DNA of 64,000 nucleotides from Butyrivibrio sp. MB2005. GTDB lineage: Bacteria; Bacillota; Clostridia; Lachnospirales; Lachnospiraceae. The number at the start of each line of letters is the position of its first letter. Position 1 is the first letter of the stretch. The notes under the pieces are model-generated. The model searched no databases. It was given only the letters and a program-made list of their open reading frames with translations, and had not been told where the DNA came from. Position numbers and translations under genes: made by a program. Positions 10,101 through 18,087 of this stretch are shown here, piece after piece. The stretch lies in NCBI RefSeq assembly GCF_000424285.1, contig NZ_AUJP01000020.1, positions 1-64,000 of the forward strand, given 5' to 3'.

Positions 10101-10673
10101 AAAAAGGACCGCCGGCTTAATTCCTTCCTTCCTTAACTCCTCACATCCATCTCCCGCAAGCTCAAAAAAGAGCGTCATGGTGGGAAGTCCTGTCAGGTAA
10201 TCATAGCTGATATTATTTAATCTGCTTCTCTCTTCAAGGATTTTGCTGAGCATAGCTGTGAGCCCCTGTACGTCGCTACCCATATTAGGGGTATAGGCGC
10301 CCTGATCCGTATACCATATAAAAGCCAGTCTTACGCCATTATCCTTGAAAATATGCTTACCATAAGCGTGAATGATCCTGTACTCCTCATCCACTTTGGA
10401 TCTGTAAATCACATCATAGGGTACGTCCTCTGTAGCAAAGCGGTAGGCAGCATCACTTATGGATGCCACATCATCAGGATGAGTATCCCTATACATGTCA
10501 TTGTCCATAATCTCATAAGCCTCGTCGCGGTCCTTAAGACCAAAAAGCTCGCAAAAGCCCGCCGAAAGAGCTATGGTAATCACATGTTTATTTATAAACT
10601 GATACACTGCAAACGGTACAAAGCTGCTTTCTATCAGTGCTATTTGTTCGTCACTATATTTGTACTTTTCCAA
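7176..10673 (-). CDS. Multidomain PAS-GGDEF-EAL-PAS-GGDEF c-di-GMP protein
   Basis: About 1165 residues, soluble. Order: PAS-like sensor (about 15-130); a first GGDEF domain (about 155-300) whose signature is degraded to RFSSDHF and probably inactive; an EAL phosphodiesterase domain (about 320-565) keeping EALVRW, NLSISDF, EITET, DDYGSGYS, DLLKLD and EGVET; two further PAS-like repeats (about 690-990); and a final GGDEF domain (about 1005-1155) with intact RLGGDEF. It therefore carries one plausible cyclase and one plausible phosphodiesterase. The start is TTG at 10673: AGGAGG is 8 bases upstream, whereas the in-frame ATG at 10697 has that ribosome site inside the reading frame. It heads the operon with the unknown protein and regulator. 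Confidence 0.88.
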   Translation of the reverse strand: MEKYKYSDEQIALIESSFVPFAVYQFINKHVITIALSAGFCELFGLKDRDEAYEIMDNDMYRDTHPDDVASISDAAYRFATEDVPYDVIYRSKVDEEYRIIHAYGKHIFKDNGVRLAFIWYTDQGAYTPNMGSDVQGLTAMLSKILEERSRLNNISYDYLTGLPTMTLFFELAGDGCEELRKEGIKPAVLFTDFNGMKNYNRKYGMAEGDVLLVAFAKLLSSYFGSSRCSRFSSDHFCIYTDPDGLEQKLEELIEKSKLLNGGKSMPIRIGVYSYDDEKTSISAACDRAKIACDFHKKNYESHIYHFDDEMMRQIEHRQYVVENLDRAIEQGWIKVYYQPIIRTANGRVCDEEALVRWEDPERGILTPDTFIPYLEEANSIYKLDLCVVDMVLKKMKEQGETGLYIVPNSVNLSISDFYTCDIVEEIRRRVDESGLTRDKLVIEITETVLLDDVDYMADRISEFKKLGFSVWMDDYGSGYSSPVILQKIPFDLLKLDMLFIQQIGERESVKIILTELVRMAMALGVETIAEGVETEVQAEFLKEIGCTKLQGYYYCEAHSLAGIIERNKKGIQIGFENPSETDYYVQLGKVNLYDLSVSRKDDDTLKDYFDTWPMCLVEYLDGKLYLTRCNGTFREFMARNFPASIDSTEVQVADFEGKPGAYSLNAAVQCAKDGRRLIIDDRTKDGKTLQMFLRRVAVNPVTGAAAVNVAILSVSDSPDDDTTLTYNYVARALSEDYIHLYFVNMDNGDYTEYSPDGVNRDMNVSTRGHDFFGLTASVAKNNVYQEDAEEFVKSFTPEKVEKSLKENGIFTLTYRVMMDGEPVYVSMKVVKVRNKGNNIIIGINNVDAQMKHEEALEKMREEQITYSRIIALSGDYMALYTVNPETDAYTKYTSSHYFEHIGTGKEGEHFYDDTAEKALSVIYPDDLDYFLKMFKKEKVMSQIKNKGMFTLNYRLVINGKPIYAMLKATMVHEDGVDSVIIGVVNIDEEVRREQAYESNLMEAKEKANYDELTGVKNKHAYAEMEAKLNRKIKAGKKPEFAIAVFDINGLKQVNDTLGHQAGDQFIKDGCDGICQIFKHSPVFRLGGDEFAIVVQGTDYDNVEILMESVAQSNRINKFERKVVIAAGMSRFDDDENVAAVFARADKNMYENKSALKGERNGFNS

Positions 10674-10719
10674 GAGTAATACCTCCTGATAAATCACATA
10701 ATATTAGACAAAAATATCA

Positions 10720-10748
10720 ACTATATTCCATTTTATCACAAATGTAAA
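10720..10748 (-). promoter_or_regulatory. SigA-type promoter of the GGDEF/EAL operon
   Basis: On the minus strand TTTACA (10743-10748) and TATAGT (10720-10725) are separated by exactly 17 bases and lie about 50 bases upstream of the TTG start. Confidence 0.6.
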
Positions 10749-10775
10749 ACAGTTTGTTTTCGAAATAATAAACTA

Positions 10776-10823
10776 AAAATAAAAAGTCCATTACCACTTT
10801 TTAACCTAAAAGCAGTAATGGAC
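10776..10823 (-). terminator. Terminator of dinB
   Basis: GTCCATTAC and GTAATGGAC form a 9-bp stem around a 20-base loop, followed on the minus strand by TTTTTATTTTT. The stem starts one base after the dinB stop codon. Confidence 0.8.
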
Positions 10824-10824
10824 A

Positions 10825-12108
10825 TTATTCTTTAAAGCAATTGACTCCATTTTGAAAATATCCCACAGGATGGATCATGTGATCCTCTGCCTTGGCATCA
10901 AGCCCGGACAGCGCCTTGTCATAATACATAAGCCCCCTTAGAACCGACTCGTAACCAAAACGCCTCCTGATATCCTCGATGGCAAGATCGGCCTTAAGGT
11001 ATTTCTCCCTGACCTCCTCTCTCATGAAAAGATCGGTCTGATGAGGCATGGTATCCGGCACCAGATTGGACACTCTGACCCCTACACTGCGAATAGGATG
11101 CTCCCAATCGTAATTTGCCTTAAAAAGCTGCCAGGCATAGCCTGCTATCTCCTCGGAAATATTGGTAGGTATGTGGACCCTGTGCTGTCTTGTAAAGCTG
11201 TAAAGCCCGTTATCCCTAATACTTATACCTATAACATCCCCGATGAAATGATTCTCCTTAAGCCTTGCAGCCACGCTTTCAGACAGCAGATATATGACCA
11301 TTCTCACATCATCATCATTTACAAGATCTCTTGGGGTAGTGGTGCTGTTGCCCACACTTTTAACAGGTGCATAGTCATCTGCTGCCGCAACCGGGGTCTG
11401 ATCCTCGCCTCTTGCAAAGGTTGAAAGCACATATCCTATTTTCCCAAAAATCTGATGCAAAAACTCAGGGTCTGCCCTGGCTATATCGCCTATGGTAATA
11501 ATCCCGTACTTCTTAAGCTTGGCAGTTGTGCGCCTCCCCACATACAGAAGATCCGATGCGGGAGCTGTCCAGAGAATGTCCTTATAATTCTCCCTGGAAA
11601 TCTGAGTTATAGCATCCGGTTTCTTATAGTCAGAGCCAAACTTCGCAAATATCTTATTCCAGGAAACGCCTATTGATACAGTGATTCCAAGTTCTGTCTT
11701 GATGCGGTCCGATATCTCTCTGGCAACAGTCATTCCTGTGGATGTTCCGAGCATGGACTTAGAATCTGTTATATCTATCCAGGATTCATCAAGTCCGTAG
11801 GGTTCCACCAGATCAGTGTAATCACCGTATATCTTCCTGGCCTTCCTGGAAAACCTTATGTACTCATCATAATTGGGTGTAACAAAGACCACATCCCTGC
11901 AGGCCTGTCTCGCCTCCCACAAAGCCATGCCGGTCTTAACTCCGCGCCTCTTGGCAATATAATTGGCTGTAAGCACGATACCGTGCCTGGCCTCCGGATC
12001 TCCGCCCACCGCCATAGGCACATCCCGCAGCTCCGGATTATGCAACATCTCCACAGCTGCGTAGAAGCAATTGCAATCCGAATGAAGTATTATTCTCTCA
12101 TCATTCAT
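10825..12108 (-). CDS. dinB: Y-family DNA polymerase (DinB/UmuC-like)
   Basis: A 427-residue translesion polymerase of the DinB/UmuC family that copies past damaged bases. Metal-binding acids are Asp11 in LHSDCN and Asp107-Glu108 in GLDESWID; the helix-hairpin-helix region (LLYVGRRTTAKLKKYGI) lies near 180 and the little-finger domain after 240. The ATG at 12108 has GAGGTGG 8 bases upstream; a GTG four codons earlier overlaps that ribosome site and is rejected. The beta-clamp motif is probably QTDLFM near residue 358. Two LexA-type boxes in the upstream region make SOS induction very likely. Confidence 0.88.
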   Translation of the reverse strand: MNDERIILHSDCNCFYAAVEMLHNPELRDVPMAVGGDPEARHGIVLTANYIAKRRGVKTGMALWEARQACRDVVFVTPNYDEYIRFSRKARKIYGDYTDLVEPYGLDESWIDITDSKSMLGTSTGMTVAREISDRIKTELGITVSIGVSWNKIFAKFGSDYKKPDAITQISRENYKDILWTAPASDLLYVGRRTTAKLKKYGIITIGDIARADPEFLHQIFGKIGYVLSTFARGEDQTPVAAADDYAPVKSVGNSTTTPRDLVNDDDVRMVIYLLSESVAARLKENHFIGDVIGISIRDNGLYSFTRQHRVHIPTNISEEIAGYAWQLFKANYDWEHPIRSVGVRVSNLVPDTMPHQTDLFMREEVREKYLKADLAIEDIRRRFGYESVLRGLMYYDKALSGLDAKAEDHMIHPVGYFQNGVNCFKE

Positions 12109-12123
12109 AAAAATAGCCACCTC

Positions 12124-12135
12124 GAACAGTTGTTC
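12124..12135 (-). promoter_or_regulatory. LexA (SOS) box 1 of dinB
   Basis: GAACAGTTGTTC fits the Gram-positive LexA core GAAC-N4-GTTC exactly. It lies in the 5' leader between the -10 element and the ribosome site, where bound LexA would block transcription. Confidence 0.75.
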
Positions 12136-12147
12136 TTGTATGACTAT

Positions 12148-12176
12148 ATTATACGAATGTATGTTCTATTTTTCAA
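12148..12176 (-). promoter_or_regulatory. dinB promoter with embedded LexA box 2
   Basis: On the minus strand TTGAAA (12171-12176) and TATAAT (12148-12153) are 17 bases apart. The spacer contains GAACATACATTC (12155-12166), which matches the LexA core GAACN4GTTC in all but one base. The -35 hexamer overlaps the stop codon of the MATE gene. Confidence 0.75.
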
Positions 12177-13522
12177 GTACCTGATCTGAATTCTTTTGAC
12201 CTTACGATGAAGTAGACCGTCAAAGTGATCACTCCCGTGATGGCCCATGAGATCGGATAAACTCTGAACAAGGTTCCAAAATCATGGTGCTTTGGAATAT
12301 ATGTAAACACATAGATAAGTCTGAATACGCAGGTTCCAAAGATGGATATCAGCGCAGGAGAAAGCGAATGGTTCATACCGCGCAGGCAGCCACCGCTTAT
12401 CTCATAGGAGCCTATAAGGAAATGCAGAATAAACGCATTCATAATTCTGATCATTGCAAAATCTATAACTGCAGGCTCTGTGGTAAAGAGGCTTATCATC
12501 TGATAACGGAAGGTCACCAGCACAAATACCACAACCGCAGATATGCCTACGCCGCATCCCATACATATCCTGAATACCTTTTTACATCTTTCGAATTTGC
12601 GGGCACCATAGTTCTGACTTGTGAAGGTAACTCCCGCCTGAACGAAAGAGCTCATGGCGCAGTAGGATATAAAATCAAAATTGGCAGCTGCCGTAGAACC
12701 TGCAATGGCATTAGAGCCAAAGCTGTTGACCGCTGACTGAATGACCACATTGGAAAGAGAAAACACTGCTCCCTGAAGTCCCGCAGGAAGTCCTATCTGC
12801 ATCATGCGGACAAGATATTTTTTCCTGATCTTAAGCTTTTTAAAGCTGAGTCTGAAGGCTTCCTCCTCATTCATCAGAATAAAAAGAATGTATCCTGCAC
12901 CAAACATATTGGACAGCACCGTTGCCAGGGCAACACCTATAACATGCAGATGAAAGCCTATTACAAACAAAAGATTTAAAAGAATGTTTATGACACCTGC
13001 AATAAGCATGGCATACAGCGGTCTTGCAGAATCCCCCTTACTTCTAAGGACAGCAGAACCATAGTTGTAGACCATAATTGCGGGCATGGCAAAAAAGTAT
13101 ATCCTAAGATACAGTATTGCAAGCTCCAATACATTTTCCGGTGCAGCCATCAGTATCAGTATGGGTTTTGAAATGAAAAATCCAATCAGAATAAGGGCAA
13201 ATCCCGCGATAAGAGACAGAGTAATTACAGTGTGAACCGTATCGTTTATCTCATTCTTGTGACCGCCGCCTATCTGCATGGCTATAAGCGCATTGGCACC
13301 AACAGACAGTCCTATGAAAAAGCTGATTATCAGACCTATTACGGAACCATTACTTCCCACCGCAGCCATAGCTTCCGGTGAAGCAAATCTTCCCACAACA
13401 GCAAGATCAGCAGCGTTAAAAAGCTGCTGAGAGATGCTTGAAACTGCCAGTGGCAGCGCGAACATTACAATCTTATCCAAAAGACTGCCATTTAGCATGT
13501 CAAAATTTTTATTTTTAGCCAT
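12173..13522 (-). CDS. MATE family multidrug/cation efflux transporter
   Basis: A 449-residue inner-membrane protein with about 12 hydrophobic helices, the usual MATE length. The N-terminus (LLDKIVMFALPLAVSSISQQ, then DLAVVGRFA) and the repeat half starting near 235 with GLPAGLQGAVFSLSNVVI are family hallmarks. It should expel organic cations or metabolites using a Na+ or H+ gradient. The ribosome site is weak (GTTGGTAGC), and the gene begins 15 bases after the xpt stop, so it is probably coupled to xpt. The substrate cannot be read from the sequence; its pairing with xpt makes a purine-like compound one guess. Confidence 0.88.
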   Translation of the reverse strand: MAKNKNFDMLNGSLLDKIVMFALPLAVSSISQQLFNAADLAVVGRFASPEAMAAVGSNGSVIGLIISFFIGLSVGANALIAMQIGGGHKNEINDTVHTVITLSLIAGFALILIGFFISKPILILMAAPENVLELAILYLRIYFFAMPAIMVYNYGSAVLRSKGDSARPLYAMLIAGVINILLNLLFVIGFHLHVIGVALATVLSNMFGAGYILFILMNEEEAFRLSFKKLKIRKKYLVRMMQIGLPAGLQGAVFSLSNVVIQSAVNSFGSNAIAGSTAAANFDFISYCAMSSFVQAGVTFTSQNYGARKFERCKKVFRICMGCGVGISAVVVFVLVTFRYQMISLFTTEPAVIDFAMIRIMNAFILHFLIGSYEISGGCLRGMNHSLSPALISIFGTCVFRLIYVFTYIPKHHDFGTLFRVYPISWAITGVITLTVYFIVRSKEFRSGT

Positions 13523-13537
13523 AAAAATGCTACCAAC

Positions 13538-14113
13538 TCACTCTCTGAAAATAATTGTTCCATCTTCCTTCATGTCATCAATTATCGCAAGGGATGTCAC
13601 ATCATAGCCCATCTGTCTGACATCATCTCCGCCGTGCTGATAGCCCTTCTCGATACAGATACCGATACCTTCTATCTTGGCGCCTGCCTGATCGCAGATC
13701 TCAATGAGCCCCTTCATGGCATTGCCTATAGCAATAAAGTCATCAACGATTATGACTTTATCATCATTGCCAAGAAAATCTCTTGAAACTACTGCGTCGT
13801 ACTCCTTGCCATAGGTATAGGAACTTATTCTGGAAACATACACATCATCTCCCAGATTAAGGCTCTTTGACTTCTTTGCAAAAATAACCGGCACATTAAA
13901 ATGCTTCGCAACGGAGCATGCTACCGCAATTCCCGATGCCTCAATGGTAAGTATTTTGGTAATCTTCTTATCCTTGTACTTTTCATAAATAGCTTCCCCA
14001 AGTACATCCAGAAGACCAACATCTATCTGGTGATTAAGGAAACTGTCAACCTTGAGTATATTCCCCGGATATACTCGCCCCTCTTCAAGTATCTTCTCTT
14101 CCAGGATTTTCAT
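13538..14113 (-). CDS. xpt: Xanthine phosphoribosyltransferase
   Basis: A 191-residue type I phosphoribosyltransferase converting xanthine and PRPP to XMP in purine salvage. The N-terminus (YPGNILKVDSFLNHQID), TIEASGIA near residue 76 and the PRPP-binding loop KVIIVDDFIAIGNAM near 118 match Bacillus-type Xpt closely, and length is normal. GAGGTACTC precedes ATG. In many Firmicutes xpt sits under a purine riboswitch, but here only 31 bases separate it from the upstream gene and no such fold fits. It is followed by a MATE exporter. Confidence 0.92.
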   Translation of the reverse strand: MKILEEKILEEGRVYPGNILKVDSFLNHQIDVGLLDVLGEAIYEKYKDKKITKILTIEASGIAVACSVAKHFNVPVIFAKKSKSLNLGDDVYVSRISSYTYGKEYDAVVSRDFLGNDDKVIIVDDFIAIGNAMKGLIEICDQAGAKIEGIGICIEKGYQHGGDDVRQMGYDVTSLAIIDDMKEDGTIIFRE

Positions 14114-14144
14114 GAGTACCTCGCTTTCTGCTATAAAAACGCCA

Positions 14145-15233
14145 TTAATGTTTCCCTATATCCATCATAACATACTCAGACTTTGTGCCGGTCTTAAAAT
14201 CCACTGCCCAATCGGATATTCCCGAAGTCACAATGAAATCCACATCGCCGCGTCTCTCATACCCATAGGTTCTGTCATTTATTCCCATCCATACTCCCCA
14301 ATATGTTATGGGTATAAGCTGTCCGCCATGGGTGTGACCTGAGATCACAAGGTCTGCAGTTGTTTTTGATTCGTTATCATAATCCGTAGGTTCATGATCC
14401 ATTACGATAATATATTTGGAGGTATCAGCTCCATCAAGAAGCTCATAAAGTTCTTTCCTGTCTGAGGTGATGGCATCCGCTCTTCCTACGATGCACAGAT
14501 CACCGGTATACTCCACCTGATCCTCCATGACATGGACCCCGTTTTTAGAAAGTTCACTTACAAGATCCTCTGTAGTAAAATCTCTTGGTCCGTAGCTGCT
14601 CTTATCGTGATTGCCAAAGGCGTACCAGACTCCGTATTTTGCATCAACAGAGCCAAGCGCCTCACAGGCCAGGACCATATCCTCTTTTTTGGTATCGCTG
14701 TCCACAAAATCTCCAGGAATCAGAACGATATCCGGGTTCTTTTCCTTTATTTTCTCTATTTCCCTTGCAAAGCCCTCACCGTCAAAGGTGGTCCCGATAT
14801 GGGAGTCCGCAAAGAAAACAGCCTTCACATTTTCAGAAAGCTTATCAGTCTCAAGGCTATAGTCCGTCTGCCATACATGAACGCAGAGGTAATTAGCCAC
14901 AAGCAGGTATACAGCAGATACCACCAAGGCGCACCATCCCTGATAATAATATCTGAATTCCTTGTCCCTCTTTTTCCGGATTATCCCAAAGATAAATCCA
15001 AAGAGCATGGTAAATACAAGCACATGCAGATAAATGGCAAAGGCATTTACAAGTCCCATAAAATAACATGGCAGAGCAAAGCCCGCTGCATTTATAAAAA
15101 TAAGTACCAGCCTTCTTAGCCACTTATTCTGAATGTTCTTAAAAATACCAAACCTGCCCACCGCCTTTACCATATAGCCAAAGCCAATGATGCAAAGTAT
15201 AGCAACAACAATAAATCCAACTAACCAGATCAT
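14145..15233 (-). CDS. Membrane-anchored metallophosphoesterase (YkuE/YaeI type)
   Basis: A 362-residue protein with about four N-terminal membrane helices (residues 4-125) and a calcineurin-like phosphoesterase domain outside them. Metal-binding motifs appear in order: FADSHIG (near 143), GDFVDS (near 176), FGNHDKS (near 208) and GHTHGGQL (near 300). Relatives act on lipid or nucleotide phosphoesters at the membrane. The ATG lies only 3 bases beyond the stop of the Nif11-like gene, with AGGG inside that gene as the likely ribosome site, so the two are co-translated. Confidence 0.85.
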   Translation of the reverse strand: MIWLVGFIVVAILCIIGFGYMVKAVGRFGIFKNIQNKWLRRLVLIFINAAGFALPCYFMGLVNAFAIYLHVLVFTMLFGFIFGIIRKKRDKEFRYYYQGWCALVVSAVYLLVANYLCVHVWQTDYSLETDKLSENVKAVFFADSHIGTTFDGEGFAREIEKIKEKNPDIVLIPGDFVDSDTKKEDMVLACEALGSVDAKYGVWYAFGNHDKSSYGPRDFTTEDLVSELSKNGVHVMEDQVEYTGDLCIVGRADAITSDRKELYELLDGADTSKYIIVMDHEPTDYDNESKTTADLVISGHTHGGQLIPITYWGVWMGINDRTYGYERRGDVDFIVTSGISDWAVDFKTGTKSEYVMMDIGKH

Positions 15234-15236
15234 AAA

Positions 15237-15524
15237 TTACAGGTCCCTAAGCCTCATCATAAAAATCGAATACTCATCATTCTGAAAATCCAGGTCAGGT
15301 GAATTCTCGCCGCCACCGTTAGTACTTCTCTTTATCTCAGCGTAGAACTCCTCACCCTGATTTACAATATCCATGACAGACATGGGGAATCCGTTTTCTG
15401 TAGCAATAGAGCAAAAATCTGCTATTGGATTCTCTGAAGCTCTTGTTCCAAGGAGCTTTTCCTTTAATGCCTTGTCATCTCTTGCCTTATTTAACAGTTC
15501 TTCCAATTTTTCGGTAATCTCCAT
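15237..15524 (-). CDS. Nif11-like small protein with NGGG double-glycine motif
   Basis: A 95-residue protein. Residues 1-66 are helical and leader-like, and residues 45-63 (NGFPMSVMDIVNQGEEFYA) resemble the Nif11 leader domain. Then comes NGGG (residues 69-72) and a 23-residue acidic tail without cysteine. Nif11-class leaders precede RiPP cores or act as stand-alone small proteins; no modification enzyme or peptidase-ABC exporter is nearby, so a RiPP role is unproven. GGGAGG sits 9 bases before ATG. It is coupled to the metallophosphoesterase gene downstream. The family call is from memory of similar clostridial proteins. Confidence 0.6.
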   Translation of the reverse strand: MEITEKLEELLNKARDDKALKEKLLGTRASENPIADFCSIATENGFPMSVMDIVNQGEEFYAEIKRSTNGGGENSPDLDFQNDEYSIFMMRLRDL

Positions 15525-15558
15525 AACCTGTCGCCTCCCTTGTATTTTTATGTGTAAT

Positions 15559-15576
15559 GGCAGCTATTAAGCTGCC
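15559..15576. other. Hairpin between phosphatase and Nif11-like genes
   Basis: GGCAGCT and AGCTGCC form a perfect 7-bp stem with a 4-base loop. It sits 12 bases after the phosphatase stop and about 35 bases before the Nif11-like start. There is no T run on the minus strand, so it may be a weak terminator or a processing/stability hairpin between two genes. Confidence 0.4.
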
Positions 15577-15588
15577 GGAAACAGCCTC

Positions 15589-16374
15589 TTAGTGTCTCTC
15601 ATCTTCGTTTTCAAAACGTTCGCAGAATCTTGCTGAAAAAGAGGGCTGCTCATTTTCCAAAGTAAGATGGGTGATATCTCCGACTTTCAAGGTTCTGAAA
15701 ATCGCAATTCCCTTTTCTCTCTCCTCTGTCACAATCTCTGTAACGGAAGTGGGTGCCATGGCAAGGAACTGCATGGGCACAAAGGGTGATACTCCCCAGA
15801 GATATGACAGCAGGACAGAAGTCAGTCCAAAGTGGCAAAAGAATGCAACTGTCTTATCGTTGCTCTCCCTAACCTTAAATACATTGCCGTCACGCTCATA
15901 GCCGTAATCTGACAAAAGCTCCTCGAATCCGGTAATAACTCTCTCATATACCTCCGGCATATCCGTGTATTTTACGATGTCAGAATCCATGAACGCGTGA
16001 GTATCAAAAATCTCGGGATGAACCTTGTAGTAAGAAGGCATTACATCCCAAACAATACGTCTGTGATATTCATCGGAATCTTTTTTCTTAAAAAGCTCGT
16101 TGGGATAAGCCTTCTTTGTCTCCTCATCAGCGATGTTGGGATTAAAAAGTGCAGGAAATTCTTCAAGCCACTTTAAAGTCGTAGCTTCTTTTCCCAAAAC
16201 CTCAAGTGAATACTCCGCGGTCCTCTGAGCTCTGCCGCAGGGGGATACATACACATCATCTATTCCCCAGTCCTTGATGTGCTTTGCAAGGCACTGCGCC
16301 TCACGTTTTCCCTTTTCTGTAAGTCCGTCAATCTTGTAATCGGGATCCCCGTGTCTGATAAATAAAAGCCTCAT
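15589..16374 (-). CDS. Histidine phosphatase family protein
   Basis: A 261-residue cytoplasmic phosphatase of the phosphoglycerate-mutase-like branch. The phosphohistidine motif LLFIRHGDPDY is at residues 3-13, with SPCGRAQRTAEY near 44 supplying the second arginine and FFCHFGLTS near 183 the second histidine. It is longer than typical 200-residue members. GAGGAG lies upstream of ATG. It is probably in one transcript with the rhomboid gene upstream and the Nif11-like gene downstream. The substrate is unknown. Confidence 0.82.
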   Translation of the reverse strand: MRLLFIRHGDPDYKIDGLTEKGKREAQCLAKHIKDWGIDDVYVSPCGRAQRTAEYSLEVLGKEATTLKWLEEFPALFNPNIADEETKKAYPNELFKKKDSDEYHRRIVWDVMPSYYKVHPEIFDTHAFMDSDIVKYTDMPEVYERVITGFEELLSDYGYERDGNVFKVRESNDKTVAFFCHFGLTSVLLSYLWGVSPFVPMQFLAMAPTSVTEIVTEEREKGIAIFRTLKVGDITHLTLENEQPSFSARFCERFENEDERH

Positions 16375-16437
16375 TTTTTCATAACTCCTCGTAGTTTTTA
16401 TGCATACCTGCCGGAAATGCTTATCCGGCGCGTCTGC

Positions 16438-17004
16438 TTATTTTGTCTTATTAAGTCTGTAGCCAGCCACTGCTCCCACAATACCGCCAAGGATATGGGT
16501 CAGGTTTGAAATATCGTCCTGCAAAAAGATTCCCTCATAGACCTGCTGTCCTATGAAAACAATGGTGACAAGTATGAATGTAAGCGGAATCTCGCCGTCC
16601 TTAAATCCGGTAAAGGATGTCATTAAGATAAATGCAAAAACAACACCGCTGGCGCCGCAAAGTGCAGCCTCCGGGAAAAGAATAAAGTGGAAAAGTCCTG
16701 TCACAACAGCAGTTACCAATATGACAAATATCAGTTTCTTTGATCCGTACTTTTCTTCAAGCATTGGACCAAGAAGCAAAATGTAGGTGGCATTCCCTAT
16801 GAAGTGCTCCCATCCCGCATGTCCAAGGACGTGTGTGAAAAATCTCACGTAGGTTAAAGGTGATGTAAGTGACCAGCGATAGGTCATGAAAAGCAGCTGG
16901 TTAGACAGTCCAACTGTCAGGTAATTTACCACCATCACAATAAAGCAAATAAAAATGAATCCCAAAGTTACTGGAGAATTGAACGTTATCTTAAACTTCT
17001 TCAT
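16438..17004 (-). CDS. Rhomboid family intramembrane serine protease
   Basis: A 188-residue polytopic protein with about six membrane helices. The catalytic dyad is Ser119 in GASG and His170 in LTHILGG; Asn71 in HFIGNATYILLLGP fits the oxyanion-supporting position. It is a minimal rhomboid that cleaves membrane-spanning substrates. CGGAGG is 6 bases before ATG. The target is unknown. Confidence 0.88.
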   Translation of the reverse strand: MKKFKITFNSPVTLGFIFICFIVMVVNYLTVGLSNQLLFMTYRWSLTSPLTYVRFFTHVLGHAGWEHFIGNATYILLLGPMLEEKYGSKKLIFVILVTAVVTGLFHFILFPEAALCGASGVVFAFILMTSFTGFKDGEIPLTFILVTIVFIGQQVYEGIFLQDDISNLTHILGGIVGAVAGYRLNKTK

Positions 17005-17066
17005 TACTTTTCCTCCGGAAAAACATATTTATATTCCATCTTCTTTGCGTAAGTTCTTTTAATTCC

Positions 17067-17921
17067 TTATTTTATCTGGTCTGAAACCCAGTTACTCTTC
17101 TTAAGAAACTCCTCGCCTGCTTCTCTTCCAATCTTGTATACTCTCTCAATCTCAGAGGGGTCGCTTTCAGTAGGCTTTATTGCAAGAGGGGCCTTGGGAC
17201 GAATTACAAGAACTTCGCCGAGTTTCTCCTTTTCCCTGATATAACGCTTTTCCTCATTATACATTATATGACGGTTTTCCAAAGTTCTAATTGCATTGGG
17301 ATATTTTCGAAGGTTCATTTTTATAAGGGGCATGTACTGCTGCTTGCCCTTAACGTAGTCTTCAGGCTGGGTCTCGATTACAAGAATCCTGTCGTAGCCC
17401 TGATCCTCCATGAACTTTAAGGGTATGGAATCCGCTGCGCCTCCATCTAAGTAAACACCGCCGTCGATTTTCACAGGTCTTGAAACGATAGGCATGGAAG
17501 CTGATGCTCTGATCCACTCCATATCCTTGCCCATTCCGTTGTCACACCTGTGATAAACAGGGCCGCCTGTCTTAAGGTCCGTTGCCACGCAGTAGAACTC
17601 CATGGGATTGCTCTCAAAGGTATCATAGTCCCAAAGATCAAGCTTAAAGGGGAGCTCTGAATAACAGAACTTCACGTTGAAAATATCACCGGTTCTTAAG
17701 AGAGATTCCATGCTGTGATATCTCTTATCGTTGCAATACTTTTTGTTGTATCTGTATGCTCTTCCGATCTGTTTTGATTTAAGATTAATTCCAAATGTGG
17801 CTCCTGCAGACACGCCCACAGCGCCGTCAAAGGTAATTCCTTTTTCCATGAAAACGTCAAGCACGCCGCAGGTAAACATACCGCGCATAGCTCCGCCTTC
17901 CATAACAATTCCGGTTTTCAT
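17067..17921 (-). CDS. Patatin-like phospholipase
   Basis: A 284-residue lipid acyl hydrolase. The oxyanion hole is EGGAMRGMF (residues 8-16), the nucleophile Ser38 is in GVSAGA and the catalytic Asp is in LDGGAADSIP near residue 160. This Ser-Asp dyad defines the RssA/YjjU-like bacterial patatins. The ATG at 17921 has AGGAG 6 bases upstream; ten extra in-frame codons further up have no ribosome site. It is transcribed divergently from the HD-domain gene and followed by the rhomboid gene. Confidence 0.87.
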   Translation of the reverse strand: MKTGIVMEGGAMRGMFTCGVLDVFMEKGITFDGAVGVSAGATFGINLKSKQIGRAYRYNKKYCNDKRYHSMESLLRTGDIFNVKFCYSELPFKLDLWDYDTFESNPMEFYCVATDLKTGGPVYHRCDNGMGKDMEWIRASASMPIVSRPVKIDGGVYLDGGAADSIPLKFMEDQGYDRILVIETQPEDYVKGKQQYMPLIKMNLRKYPNAIRTLENRHIMYNEEKRYIREKEKLGEVLVIRPKAPLAIKPTESDPSEIERVYKIGREAGEEFLKKSNWVSDQIK

Positions 17922-18087
17922 ATTAGTCTCCTGTATAAAAATCAAGCCCATTCAAATACTGGTCAAATAAACAAAAATCCCCTCAAACATCAATTATAAC
18001 ACCCTCTTTCTCCAAGAAAGCGCTAAATTATGATATTATTTTTGAGGATAAAAATTGATAACTTAAGAATTCTAGTTGGAGCAAATT

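Noticed and set aside
13900..14144. Purine riboswitch expected before xpt
   Set aside because: Only 31 bases separate xpt from the upstream gene and no conserved purine-aptamer core is visible.
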